Source: Salvelinus alpinus (lineage: Eukaryota; Chordata; Actinopteri; Salmoniformes; Salmonidae). Taken from it: a DNA stretch of 64,000 nucleotides. The notes under the pieces are model-generated. The model did not search any database, was not told the origin of the DNA, and saw nothing but the letters and a program-made list of their open reading frames with translations. Within the stretch, counting starts at the first letter, position 1. Each line of letters begins with the position of its first letter. The stretch is from NCBI RefSeq assembly GCF_045679555.1, contig NC_092091.1:91156067-91220066 (forward strand). Direction: 5' to 3'. The position numbers and the translations under genes were made by a program. This document shows positions 1 through 18,689 of this stretch, piece after piece.

Positions 1-3000
1 AGATACAGTCTGTTATTATCACTGACCTGATACACAGTCTGTTATTATCACTGACCTGATACACAGTCTGTTATTATCACTGACCTGATACACAGTCTGT
101 TATTATCACTGACCTGATACAGTCTGTTATTATCACTGACCTGATACACAGTCTGTTATTATCACTGACCTGATACACAGTCTGTTATTATCAGTGACCT
201 GATACACAGTCTGTTATTATCAGTGACCTGATACACAGTCTGTTATTATCAGTGACCTGATACACAGTCTGTTATTATCACTGACCTGTTATTATCACTG
301 ACCTGATACACAGTCTGTTATTATCACTGACCTGATACACAGTCTGTTATTATCACTGACCTGATACACAGTCTGTTATTATCACTGACCTGATACACAG
401 TCTGTTATTATCACTGACCTGATACACAGTCTGTTATTATCACAGTCTGTTATTATCACTGACCTGTTATTATCACTGACCTGATACACAGTCTGTTATT
501 ATCACTGACCTGTTATTATCACTGACCTGATACACAGTCTGTTATTATCACTGACCTGATACACAGTCTGTTATTATCACTGACCTGATACACAGTCTGT
601 TATTACCACTGACCTGTTATTATCACTGACCTGATACACAGTCTGTTATTATCACTGACCTGTTATTATCACTGACCTGATACACAGTCTGTTATTATCA
701 CTGACCTGATACACAGTCTGTTATTACCACTGACCTGATACACAGTCTGTTATTATCACTGACCTGATACACAGTCTGTTATTATCACTGACCTGATACA
801 CAGTCTGTTATTATCACTGACCAGATACACAGTCTGTTATTATCACTGACCTGATACACAGTCTGTTATTATCACTGACCTGTTATTATCACTGACCTGT
901 TATTATCACTGACCTGATACACAGTCTGTTATTATCACTGACCTGATACACAGTCTGTTATTATCACTGACCTGATACAGTCTGTTATTATCACTGACCT
1001 GATACAGTCTGTTATTATCACTGACCTGATACACAGTCTGTTATTATCACTGACCTGATACACAGTCTGTTATTATCACTGACCTGATACACAGTCTGTT
1101 ATTATCACTGACCTGATACACAGTCTGTTATTATCACTGACCAGATACACAGTCTGTTATTATCACTGACCTGTTATTATCACTGACCTGTTATTATCAC
1201 TGACCTGATACACAGTCTGTTATTATCACTGACCTGATACACAGTCTGTTATTATCACTGACCTGATACACAGTCTGTTATTATCACTGACCTGATACAC
1301 AGTCTGTTATTACCACTGACCTGATACACAGTCTGTTATTATCACTGACCTGTTACACAGTCTGTTATTATCACTGACCTGATACACAGTCTGTTATTAT
1401 CACTGACCTGATACACAGTCTGTTATTATCACTGACCTGATACACAGTCTGTTATTATCACTGACCTGATACACAGTCTGTTATTATCACTGACCTGTTA
1501 CACAGTCTGTTATTATCACTGACCTGATACACAGTCTGTTATTATCACTGACCTGATACACAGTCTGTTATTATCACTGACCTGATACACAGTCTGTTAT
1601 TATCACTGACCTGTTATTATCACTGACCTGATACACAGTCTGTTATTATCACTGACCTGATACACAGTCTGTTATTATCACTGACCTGATACACAGTCTG
1701 TTATTATCACTGACCTGATACACAGTCTGTTATTATCACTGACCTGTTATTATCACTGACCTGATACACAGTCTGTTATTATCACTGACCTGATACACAG
1801 TCTGTTATTATCACTGACCTGGTACACAGTCTGTTATTATCACTGACCTGATACACAGTCTGTTATTATCACTGACCTGATACACAGTCTGTTATTATCA
1901 CTGACCTGATACACAGTCTGTTATTATCACTGACCTGATACACAGTCTGTTATTATCACTGACCTGATACACAGTCTGTTATTATCACTGACCTGATACA
2001 CAGTCTGTTATTATCACTGACCTGATACAGTCTGTTATTATCACTGACCAGATACACAGTCTGTTATTATCACTGACCAGATACAGTCTGTTATTACCAC
2101 TGACCTGATACACAGTCTGTTATTATCACTGACCTGTTATTATCACTGACCAGATACAGTCTGTTATTATCACTGACCTGATACACAGTCTGTTATTATC
2201 ACTGACCTGTTATTATCACTGACCTGATACACAGTCTGTTATTATCACTGACCTGATACACAGTCTGTTATTATCACTGACCAGATACAGTCTGTTATTA
2301 TCACTGACCTGATACACAGTCTGTTATTATCACTGACCTGATACACAGTCTGTTATTATCACTGACCTGATACACAGTCTGTTATTATCAGTGACCTGAT
2401 ACAGTCTGTTATTATCAGTGACCTGATACACAGTCTGTTATTATCAGTGACCTGATACACAGTCTGTTATTATCAGTGACCTGATACACAGTCTGTTATT
2501 ATCACTGACCTGATACAGTCTGTTATTATCACTGACCTGATACACAGTCTGTTATTATCACTGACCTGATACACAGTCTGTTATTATCACTGACCTGATA
2601 CACAGTCTGTTATTATCACTGACCTGATACACAGTCTGTTATTATCACTGACCAGATACACAGTCTGTTATTATCACTGACCTGATACACAGTCTGTTAT
2701 TATCACTGACCTGTTACACAGTCTGTTATTATCACTGACCTGATACACAGTCTGTTATTATCACTGACCTGATACACAGTCTGTTATTATCACTGACCTG
2801 ATACACAGTCTGTTATTATCACTGACCTGATACACAGTCTGTTATTATCACTGACCTGTTATTATCACTGACCTGATACACAGTCTGTTATTATCACTGA
2901 CCTGATACACAGTCTGTTATTATCACTGACCTGATACACAGTCTGTTATTATCACTGACCTGATACACAGTCTGTTATTATCACTGACCTGTTATTATCA

Positions 3001-6000
3001 CTGACCTGATACACAGTCTGTTATTATCACTGACCTGATACACAGTCTGTTATTATCACTGACCTGGTACACAGTCTGTTATTATCACTGACCTGATACA
3101 CAGTCTGTTATTATCACTGACCTGATACACAGTCTGTTATTATCACTGACCTGATACACAGTCTGTTATTATCACTGACCTGATACACAGTCTGTTATTA
3201 TCACTGACCTGATACACAGTCTGTTATTATCACTGACCTGTTATTATCACTGACCTGATACACAGTCTGTTATTATCACTGACCTGATACACAGTCTGTT
3301 ATTATCACTGACCTGATACACAGTCTGTTATTATCATTGACCTGATACACAGTCTGTTATTATCACTGACCTGTTATTATCACTGACCTGATACACAGTC
3401 TGTTATTATCACTGACCTGATACACAGTCTGTTATTATCACTGACCTGGTACACAGTCTGTTATTATCACTGACCTGATACACAGTCTGTTATTATCACT
3501 GACCTGATACACAGTCTGTTATTATCACTGACCTGATACACAGTCTGTTATTATCACTGACCTGATACACAGTCTGTTATTATCACTGACCTGATACAGT
3601 CTGTTATTATCACTGACCAGATACACAGTCTGTTATTATCACTGACCAGATACAGTCTGTTATTACCACTGACCTGATACACAGTCTGTTATTATCACTG
3701 ACCTGATACACAGTCTGTTATTATCACTGACCTGTTATTATCACTGACCAGATACAGTCTGTTATTATCACTGACCTGATACACAGTCTGTTATTATCAC
3801 TGACCTGTTATTATCACTGACCTGATACACAGTCTGTTATTATCACTGACCTGATACACAGTCTGTTATTATCACTGACCAGATACAGTCTGTTATTATC
3901 ACTGACCTGATACACAGTCTGTTATTATCACTGACCTGATACACAGTCTGTTATTATCACTGACCTGATACACAGTCTGTTATTATCAGTGACCTGATAC
4001 ACAGTCTGTTATTATCAGTGACCTGATACACAGTCTGTTATTATCAGTGACCTGATACACAGTCTGTTATTATCAGTGACCTGATACACAGTCTGTTATT
4101 ATCACTGACCTGTTATTATCACTGACCTGATACACAGTCTGTTATTATCACTGACCTGATACACAGTCTGTTATTATCACTGACCTGATACACAGTCTGT
4201 TATTATCACTGACCTGATACACAGTCTGTTATTATCACTGACCTGATACACAGTCTGTTATTATCACTGACCTGATACACAGTCTGTTATTATCACTGAC
4301 CTGATACACAGTCTGTTATTATCACTGACCTGATACACAGTCTGTTATTATCACTGACCTGTTATTATCACTGACCTGATACACAGTCTGTTATTATCAC
4401 TGACCTGATACACAGTCTGTTATTATCACTGACCTGATACACAGTCTGTTATTATCACTGACCTGATACACAGTCTGTTATTATCACTGACCTGATACAC
4501 AGTCTGTTATTATCACTGACCTGTTACACAGTCTGTTATTATCACTGACCTGATACACAGTCTGTTATTATCACTGACCTGATACACAGTCTGTTATTAT
4601 CACTGACCTGATACACAGACTGTTATTATCACTGACCTGATACAGTCTGTTATTGTCACAGTCTGTTATTATCACTGACCTGTTATTATCACTGACCTGA
4701 TACACAGTCTGTTATTATCACTGACCTGTTATTATCACTGACCTGATACACAGTCTGTTATTATCACTGACCTGATACACAGTCTGTTATTATCACTGAC
4801 CTGATACACAGTCTGTTATTACCACTGACCTGTTATTATCACTGACCTGATACACAGTCTGTTATTATCACTGACCTGTTATTATCACTGACCTGATACA
4901 CAGTCTGTTATTATCACTGACCTGATACACAGTCTGTTATTACCACTGACCTGATACACAGTCTGTTATTATCACTGACCTGATACACAGTCTGTTATTA
5001 TCACTGACCTGATACACAGTCTGTTATTATCACTGACCAGATACACAGTCTGTTATTATCACTGACCTGATACACAGTCTGTTATTATCACTGACCTGTT
5101 ATTATCACTGACCTGTTATTATCACTGACCTGATACACAGTCTGTTATTATCACTGACCTGATACACAGTCTGTTATTATCACTGACCTGATACACAGTC
5201 TGTTATTATCACTGACCTGATACAGTCTGTTATTATCACTGACCTGATACACAGTCTGTTATTATCACTGACCTGATACACAGTCTGTTATTATCACTGA
5301 CCTGATACACAGTCTGTTATTATCACTGACCTGATACACAGTCTGTTATTATCACTGACCAGATACACAGTCTGTTATTATCACTGACCTGATACACAGT
5401 CTGTTATTATCACTGACCTGTTATTATCACTGACCTGTTATTATCACTGACCTGATACACAGTCTGTTATTATCACTGACCTGATACACAGACTGTTATT
5501 ATCACTGACCTGATACACAGTCTGTTATTATCACTGACCTGATACACAGTCTGTTATTATCACTGACCTGATACACAGTCTGTTATTACCACTGACCTGA
5601 TACACAGTCTGTTATTATCACTGACCTGTTACACAGTCTGTTATTATCACTGACCTTATACACAGTCTGTTATTATCACTGACCTGATACACAGTCTGTT
5701 ATTATCACTGACCTGTTACACAGTCTGTTATTATCACTGACCTGATACACAGTCTGTTATTATCACTGACCTGTTATTATCACTGACCTGATACACAGTC
5801 TGTTATTATCACTGACCTGATACACAGTCTGTTATTATCACTGACCTGATACACAGTCTGTTATTATCACTGACCTGATACACAGTCTGTTATTATCACT
5901 GACCTGTTATTATCACTGACCTGATACACAGTCTGTTATTATCACTGACCTGTTATTATCACTGACCTGATACACAGTCTGTTATTATCACTGACCTGAT

Positions 6001-7771
6001 ACACAGTCTGTTATTATCACTGACCTGATACACAGTCTGTTATTATCACTGACCTGATACACAGTCTGTTATTATCACTGACCTGATACACAGTCTGTTA
6101 TTATCACTGACCTGGTACACAGTCTGTTATTATCACTGACCTGATACACAGTCTGTTATTATCACTGACCTGATACACAGTCTGTTATTATCACTGACCT
6201 GATACACAGTCTGTTATTATCACTGACCTGATACACAGTCTGTTATTATCACTGACCTGATACAGTCTGTTATTACCACTGACCTGATACACAGTCTGTT
6301 ATTATCACTGACCTGATACACAGTCTGTTATTATCACTGACCTGTTATTATCACTGACCAGATACAGTCTGTTATTATCACTGACCAGATACACAGTCTG
6401 TTATTATCACTGACCAGATACAGTCTGTTATTACCACTGACCTGATACACAGTCTGTTATTATCACTGACCTGATACACAGTCTGTTATTATCACTGACC
6501 TGTTATTATCACTGACCAGATACAGTCTGTTATTATCACTGACCTGATACACAGTCTGTTATTATCACTGACCTGTTATTATCACTGACCTGATACACAG
6601 TCTGTTATTATCACTGACCTGATACACAGTCTGTTATTATCACTGACCAGATACAGTCTGTTATTATCACTGACCTGATACACAGTCTGTTATTATCACT
6701 GACCTGATACACAGTCTGTTATTATCACTGACCTGATACACAGTCTGTTATTATCACTGACCTGATACACAGTCTGTTATTATCACTGACCTGATACACA
6801 GTCTGTTATTATCACTGACCTGATACACAGTCTGTTATTATCACTGACCAGATACACAGTCTGTTATTATCACTGACCTGATACACAGTCTGTTATTATC
6901 ACTGACCTGTTATTATCACTGACCTGATACACAGTCTGTTATTATCACTGACCTGATACACAGTCTGTTATTATCACTGACCTGATACACAGTCTGTTAT
7001 TATCACTGACCAGATACACAGTCTGTTATTATCACTGACCTGATACACAGTCTGTTATTATCACTGACCTGTTATTATCACTGACCTGTTATTATCACTG
7101 ACCTGATACACAGTCTGTTATTATCACTGACCTGATACACAGTCTGTTATTATCACTGACCAGATACACAGTCTGTTATTATCACTGACCTGTTATTATC
7201 ACTGACCTGATACACAGTCTGTTATTATCACTGACCAGATACACAGTCTGTTATTATCACTGACCTGATACACAGTCTGTTATTATCACTGACCTGTTAT
7301 TATCACTGACCTGATACACAGTCTGTTATTATCACTGACCTGTTATTATCACTGACCTGATACACAGTCTGTTATTATCACTGACCAGATACACAGTCTG
7401 TTATTATCACTGACCTGATACACAGTCTGTTATTATCACTGACCTGTTATTATCACTGACCTGATACACAGTCTGTTATTATCACTGACCAGATACACAG
7501 TCTGTTATTATCACTGACCAGATAAACAGTCTGTTATTATCACTGACCTGATACACAGTCTGTTATTATCACTGACCTGTTATTATCACTGACCTGATAC
7601 ACAGTCTGTTATTATCACTGACCTGTTATTATCACTGACCTGATACACAGTCTGTTATTATCACTGACCTGTTATTATCACTGACCTGATACACAGTCTG
7701 TTATTATCACTGACCTGATACACAGTCTGTTATTATCACTGACCTGTTATTATCACTGACCTGATACACAG
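1..7771. repeat. 7.7-kb satellite of ~29-bp units (pi4k2b intron 4)
   Basis: About 275 head-to-tail units, basic form CTGATACACAGTCTGTTATT plus ATCACTGAC (29 bp). Recurring variants are a 27-bp unit lacking one CA, a 17-bp unit lacking GATACACAGTCT, and point variants (CAGTGAC, CCAGATAC, TTACCAC). The array runs off the left edge. Blocks with the same order of variants recur (for example around 600-1,000 and 4,790-5,090), showing higher-order duplication. There is no coding potential. Confidence 0.97.
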
Positions 7772-7784
7772 CCTGAGCCGCCAC

Positions 7785-13621
<5,837 letters not shown>

Positions 13622-14029
13622 TGTGGATCGCTTTATTTTTTATTTTTTCAGTTCTTACAAATGGAAAATTGTTTGGTTCAAACGCTACATATGTTCATCG
13701 CTCCATTGTTTCTGAATTATTTCTTTGACACCTGGTTGCTCGAAAGTCGCTAGTTATTTAGCGTGAGATTATCTCACCCGTTGAAATGTCCACATCAGCC
13801 AAAGATCGCTTCCTCTTTCTACAGAGCATGCGCGTAGATATCAACGCAGTCTGACCAAATTTAAAGAGACCGTGTAGCAAATGTCGCTCTGCCTGAGCGG
13901 AGTGGAAGGGGGGGGAAGAGAGATGAGAAGGATGTGATTGCAGCCCGTATTTTGGGGTGTTCCTATACGTGGGCATTCCTACATTTGCAGGAAACAATCT
14001 TCAGACTACTGTTGCTCCATTTTTAAGCT
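13622..14029 (-). promoter_or_regulatory. pi4k2b: Probable pi4k2b promoter/5' UTR
   Basis: About 400 bp of non-repetitive DNA upstream of the pi4k2b start. It contains GCATGCGCG (13,826-13,834), which resembles an NRF-1 site, and no clear TATA box at a fixed distance. No other gene is seen here. The transcription start cannot be placed from sequence alone. Confidence 0.4.
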
Positions 14030-14718
14030 AGGAGGGAGACTGGGTAGACACTGCTAGCTAGTACTCTGGTACATACAGGAGGGAGGCTGAGGAGACACTG
14101 CTAGCTAGCTAGCTAGCTAGGACTCTGGTACATACAGGATGGAGGCTGAGGAGACACTGCTAGTAGCTAGGACTCTGGTACATACAGGATGGAGGCTGGG
14201 TAGACACTGCTAGCTAGGACTCTGGTACATACAGGATGGAGGCTGGGTAGACACTGCTAGCTAGGACTCTGGTACATACAGGATGGAGGCTGGGTAGACA
14301 CTGCTAGCTAGGACTCTGGTACATACAGGATGGAGGCTGGGTAGACACTGCTAGCTAGGACTCTGGTACATACAGGTGGGAAATTATGAAAGCTAGGACT
14401 GGTACATACAGGATGGAGGCTGAGGAGACACTGGTAGCTAGGACTCTGGTACATACAGGAGGGTAACTGGGAAAACACTAGCTAGCTAACTAGCTAGGAC
14501 TCTGGTACATACAGGATGGAGGCTGAGGAGACACTGCTAGCTAGCTAGGACTCTGATACATACAGGATGGAGGCTGAGGAGACACTGCTAGCTAGTACTC
14601 TGGTACATACAGGAGGGTAACTGGGAAAACACTAGCTAGCTAACTAGGTAGGACTCTGGTACATACAGGATGGAGGCTGAGGAGACACTGCTAGCTAGCT
14701 AGCTAGGACTCTGGTACA
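14030..14718. repeat. ~47-bp minisatellite upstream of pi4k2b
   Basis: About 14 units with ACTCTGGTACATACAGGATG and GAGGCTG(G/A)GTAGACACTG, joined by GCTAGCTAGC runs of variable length. Confidence 0.93.
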
Positions 14719-14734
14719 CAGTGTACTGTGTTAA

Positions 14735-15225
14735 TGCCGTTTATGTGAAGAACAAACACCATTGTAAATACAACCTATATTTATGTTTTTTTTCTCCCCC
14801 TTTTGCACTTTAACTATTTGCACATCAGTACCCGCTCAGCCCAGTCAAAACTGTTCGCTGCTCTGGCACCCCAATGGTGGAACAAACTCCCTCACGACGC
14901 CAGGTCAGCGGAGTCAATCACCACCTTCCGGAGACACCTGAAACCCCACCTCTTTAAGGAATACCTAGGATAGGATAAAGTAATCCTTCTAACCCCCCCC
15001 TCCCCCCCTTAAAAGAGTTAGATGCACTATTGTAAAGTGGTTGTTCCACTGGATATCATAAGGTGAATGCACCAATTTGTAAGTCGCTCTGGATAAGAGC
15101 GTCCGCTAAATGACTTAAATGTAAATGTAAATGTAAAATTACAACACTGTATATAGACATAATAAGACATTTTAATAGTTTTTATTCTTTTGGAACTTTT
15201 GTAAGTGGAAGGCTTTTTTGAAATC
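14735..15225 (+). mobile_element. LINE 3' UTR split by a nested L2-type insertion
   Basis: 14,735-14,828 matches the 3' UTR after the LINE ORF at 13,104 (GTGAAGAACAAACACCATTG ... TTTGCACTTTAACTATTTGC). The same UTR resumes near 15,135 with TTACAACACTGTATATAGAC. The interruption is the L2-like element listed separately. Confidence 0.65.
14829..15134 (+). mobile_element. L2-type LINE 3' end (nested)
   Basis: Reads ALAPQWWNKLPHDARSAESI, TTFRRHLKPHLFKEYLG and stop, the typical C-terminus of fish L2/RSg-like reverse transcriptase. It then ends with TAAGTCGCTCTGGATAAGAG and ATGTAAATG repeats. This tail is shared with the tRNA-derived SINEs of the window, as expected for a SINE/LINE partnership. 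Confidence 0.78.
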
Positions 15226-16165
15226 AACAAAGCATGAGAAGACTTTGCCTTTGTTTTTATTTGTTTGTTTGTCAGTTAGGGCAGGGTGAATACGTGGTCT
15301 GTCGTACTGTAATTTGGTAAAAAAGCCAATTTGACATTTGCTCAGTAAATTGTTTTCACTGAGGAAATGTACGAGTCTGCTGTTAATGATAATGCAGAGG
15401 ATTTTCCCAAGGTTGCTGTTGACGCATATCCCACGGTAGTTATTGGGGTCAAATTTGTCTCCACATTTGTGGATTGGGGTGATCAGTCCTTTGTTCCAAA
15501 TATTGGGGAAGATGCCAGAGCTAAGGATGGTGTTAAAGAGTTTAAATATAGCCGGTAGGAATTTCTTGTGTGTATATTTTATAATTTAATTGACGATACC
15601 ATCAACACCACATGCCTTTTTGGGTTGGAGGGTTTGTATTTTGTCCTGTAGTCCGTTCATTTTAATTAGTTAATCCAGTGGGTTCTGGTAGTCTTTTAGT
15701 AGCTGATTCTAAAATGTGTATTTGATCATGTATATGTTTTTGCTGTTTGTTCTTTGTTATAGAGCCAACAAAAATGTGATAAGTGGTTTATCCATACATC
15801 TCTGTTTTGGATAGATTACGCTTTGTGTTGCTGTTTGTTAGTGCGTTCCAATTTTCCCAGAAGTGGTTAGAATCTTTTTATTTATTTTAAATGTAACCTT
15901 TATTCAACTAGGCAAGTCAGTTAATCGTATTTACAATGACGGCCTACCCTATATTCTATGGATTCTTCAATTACATTGAGCTCGTTTCTGACGTGCTGTT
16001 CCTTCTTTTTTCCGTTTTGATTTTCTGTGTTGTTTTAGTGATTCACCATAGTGAAGGCTCAGATTTTCTGGGTCTCTGTGTTTTTGGTTGGACAGATTTC
16101 TGAAAATGTTTGTTTTGTTTTTTTGCATTCTTCATCAAACCATGTGTCATTGTTATTCATTTTGA
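15226..16165 (-). mobile_element. Degenerate LINE reverse-transcriptase fragment
   Basis: On the minus strand, pieces read LITPIHKCGDKFDPNNYRGI, CVNSNLGKILCIIINSRLVH and FLSENNLLSKCQIGFLPNYS (RT palm start, 15,300-15,500). Upstream, NNNDTWFDEECKK appears at about 16,130. Several frame breaks and a SINE-tail insertion (15,885-15,950) show it is dead. Confidence 0.78.
15885..15950 (-). mobile_element. SINE 3' tail inserted in the LINE
   Basis: The plus strand reads CCTTTATTCAACTAGGCAAG and TACAATGACGGCCTACC, the inverse of the salmonid SINE tail seen complete at 53,942-54,172. Confidence 0.65.
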
Positions 16166-16179
16166 ATATGTTAGATTCT

Positions 16180-16185
<6 letters not shown>

Positions 16186-16224
<39 letters not shown>

Positions 16225-16275
16225 ATCTTTCTCTCCTCTCTCTCTCTCTCTCCCTACTCTCTCCCTACTCTGTCT
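16186..16275 (+). repeat. (CT)n tract
   Basis: Interrupted TCTCTC run of about 90 bp, followed by TCCCTACTC repeats. Confidence 0.9.
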
Positions 16276-16546
16276 CCTCAGATCTCCAGGCTCAATGCCC
16301 ACCAGGTAGGTAGAGTATGCATCTACAGTGATTATAGCAGTTCTATATTAGTCAACCTTATACCACATAGAGAAATCCCTGGGTCCATACACACCATCCA
16401 GTCCAATCAAAACAACAATACGAATAAGTCCTGTTCCATGGAACTACTAACACTTGTCAACCACAAAGCATTACTGCTGTTATAATAACAGAAACACTGT
16501 CATCATCTGTCCTCACCACTGTGTTTCCCTTCTCTGCTGTTTACAG

Positions 16547-16740
16547 CTGAACACTCAGTCAGACTGGTGAATGGGACAGCTCTGGCACAGCGGAAGTCTT
16601 CTACAGAGGAAAGTGGTCTACGTACTGAGTGGTCGGGCGTAATGAGAGAGGCTAAGATTGTGTGTAGACAGCTGGACTGTGGGAATGTTGTGGCTGAATC
16701 TAGAGGGCCTCTGTTTGGAAAGAGAAGAAGAGGAGTCAGT
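16547..16740 (+). pseudogene. SRCR module 1, frameshifted and SINE-interrupted
   Basis: After the acceptor TGTTTACAG the frame reads EHSVRLVNGTALAQRK and later KIVCRQLDCGNVVAE. Between these, the expected VFYRGKWST segment is found in another frame, so an indel lies near 16580. The SRCR sequence resumes after the SINE as GGCYAKESSITECDIIRSGR (about 17054-17140) before a stop. Confidence 0.75.
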
Positions 16741-17046
16741 GCCTCCCGGGTGGCGCAGTGGTCTAGGGCACTGCATCGCAGTGCTAGCTGCGTCACCAGA
16801 GTCTCTGGGTTCGCGCCCAGGCTGGGCTGGGTTCGCGCCCAGGCTCTGTCGCAGCCGGCCGCAACCGGGAGGTCCGTGGGGCGACGCACAATTGGCATAG
16901 CGTCGTCCGGGTTAGGGAGGGTTTGGCCGGTAGGGATATCCTTGTCTCAGTATGAAAAAAAAAATGTAATAAAATGTATGCACTCTACTGTAAGTCGCTC
17001 TGGATAAGAGCGTCTGCTAAATGACTAAAATGTAAAATGTAAAAAT
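16741..17046 (+). mobile_element. tRNA-derived SINE inserted in an SRCR exon
   Basis: A salmonid-type SINE starting GCCTCCCGGGTGGCGCAGTG (A box) and ending TAAGTCGCTCTGGATAAGAG, then (ATGTAAA)n. It is flanked by GAGTCAG at 16,733-16,739 and 17,047-17,053, a 7-bp target-site duplication. The B-box region GGTTCGCGCCCAGGCT is present twice in tandem. It disrupts SRCR module 1. Confidence 0.88.
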
Positions 17047-17145
17047 GAGTCAGACTAGGTGGTTGTTATGCAAAAGAGTCTTCTATTACAGAGTGTGACA
17101 TCATAAGAAGTGGACGTAGTGTCTGTGATGGTTGAATATTATCAT

Positions 17146-17586
17146 CATGTGATCTGTTCAGGTAAGACACTGGTCATATTGAGAGATTTATTTGTACATT
17201 ATACAATATTTGTTTGTATCATGTATTTTTTAATATTTAATTTAAATAGAGGGAGAGATGTCAGATGTATTTAAACATTATATTTGTGTTTGTCATATTG
17301 GTTTATGGGAGATGTTCATGGGCAGATCATTGTAGTTCAGATGGTACTGAAGTGAAGCTGCCTGATGGATGTCCAGCTGTTTATTTTCTATAAAGTGAAG
17401 TGAACTTATTCCTGTCTCCTGCCTGCATTATTCCCAACCCGTTCCTGAGTGACTAAGAACCAATTTCTACCTCTTACAGTATCAAACATAGCAAACTACA
17501 ATCTTTTATCAAACATATTTATGTTTAGTCATTGACAGTGTCATCAACAAATCTGATTGAATGTTCAACCAACTCTTTTTCTCCAG
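17146..17586. other. Spacer between SRCR modules
   Basis: AT-rich intron-like DNA without recognised genes or repeats. It ends in the TTTTTCTCCAG acceptor of module 2. Confidence 0.5.
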
Positions 17587-17892
17587 AGTCTGTGCGGCTT
17601 GTGGATGGAGCTGGTCTCTGCTCTGGGAGAGTGGAGGTGAAGTCCAATCAGTCCTGGGCCTCAGTGTGTGAAGCTGACTTTGACCGGCAGGATGCAGAGG
17701 TAGTCTGTGGGGAGCTTGGCTGTGGGGCTCCTGCAGCTCTACAGGGGGGGCTCTATGGAGGAGGTGAGGGTCAGACCTGGGATAAAGAGTTCCAGTGTAA
17801 AGGCAATGAGTCCCTTCTCCTGGACTGTGACACCTCAGACAGAAAAAACAACACCTGCCTACCTGGTAATGCTGTTGGACTCACCTGCTCAG
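17587..17892 (+). pseudogene. SRCR module 2, intact domain in the broken gene
   Basis: The acceptor CTCCAG precedes SVRLVDGAGLCSGRVEVKSN, then WASVCEADFDRQDAEVVCGE, LGCGAP, and later EFQCKGNESLLLDC and CLPGNAVGLTCS. Eight cysteines fit a group B SRCR domain. The expected donor after CTCAG reads TTAAG rather than GTAAG. Confidence 0.82.
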
Positions 17893-18003
17893 TTAAGAAA
17901 CATTTTGTCACTCAATCAACATTGTTTCTCACCTGGAGTGAAGAATATGAGAGGCAATATAGGTGTGTTTTAGTGAGAAAATAGTAAGATTACTGTCTCT
18001 CTG

Positions 18004-18218
18004 TCTCTCTGAGGCTGGTGGGAGGAGGCAGTCGCTATGCTGCTGTAGTGCAGTGGTACGACCAGGGAGAGTGGAGGACTGTGGGAGCTGAAGACTGGGA
18101 CTTGACCTGGCTGACTGCCACTGCAGTAGTCTGTAGACAGCTGGGCTGTGGCTCCACTGTTTCAGAACTACTTGGAAACACCACTAGAGGGTTTGGAGGT
18201 TTCCTGTTCTGGGTCTGA
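18004..18218 (+). pseudogene. SRCR module 3, truncated
   Basis: Reads RLVGGGSRYAAVVQWYDQGE, WRTVGAEDWDLTWLTATAVV, CRQLGCGSTVSELLGNTT, then FLFWV and stop. The cysteine normally after GGSR is Tyr, and the C-terminal half of the module with its cysteines is gone. Confidence 0.75.
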
Positions 18219-18670
18219 GTCTTCACTGAGGGAGTGTTGAAGAACACATGAACTCATTTCCTTCTTTTATACAACTTCCTCTGCACCTCTCATGATGACT
18301 GTTTAGCTGTTCAGTCTGTTTTGCAAAATAGATCACTCAGTCAAGTAGCAATCAAATACACCTTAAATATCCCAGAATGCTTTTGTATTTGAGTGTTATC
18401 TCAGTGAATGTCTCTACTCACTACCACTGTCACATGTCATGTTATTGTCATATCTAAATGAGGGAAAGTAGTTGAGGAGCTACGTTTTCTTTTTCTCTCC
18501 TCTTGGTCCAGATGTCCTGCTTAAGCCTGATATCAACATATGTCTCAGTGACTGTAGGCCCCTTAGACCACCAGGAGGCAGAAGAGAGTGAGCAGCCCGG
18601 ATCTTTATGGCAATGCCATGGAGACGGTCTCTCTGAGCTCCAGAGCTGAAGCTGGACCGGGGAGAGGAGA
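18219..18670. other. Spacer downstream of SRCR remnant
   Basis: Non-repetitive, with a TTGGTCCAG acceptor-like site at 18,503-18,511 followed by a few SRCR-gene-like codons. No intact gene was recognised. Confidence 0.4.
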
Positions 18671-18689
18671 GAGCAGCCCAGGGGACGGA

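Larger units (their letters stand above)
16547..18590 (+). pseudogene. SRCR-domain scavenger receptor-like gene remnant
   Basis: At least three scavenger-receptor cysteine-rich modules can be read on the plus strand: 16547-16740 continuing after a SINE at 17054-17145, 17587-17892, and about 18004-18218. A further short possible exon after TTGGTCCAG at 18512 reads DVLLKPDINIC before stopping. SRCR proteins are secreted or membrane pattern-recognition receptors, and SRCR multigene families are common in fish. The first module is frameshifted and split by a SINE. The second is intact with eight cysteines but has a damaged donor (CAG followed by TTAAG). The third has lost its first cysteine and ends early. 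I read this as a decayed gene; a shorter expressed product cannot be excluded. No exon with a signal peptide was found. Confidence 0.75.

Noticed and set aside
16283-16309. A 27-bp candidate exon between CTCCTCAG and GTAGGT
   Set aside because: Encodes only ISRLNAHQ with no recognised family and no frame link to the SRCR modules.
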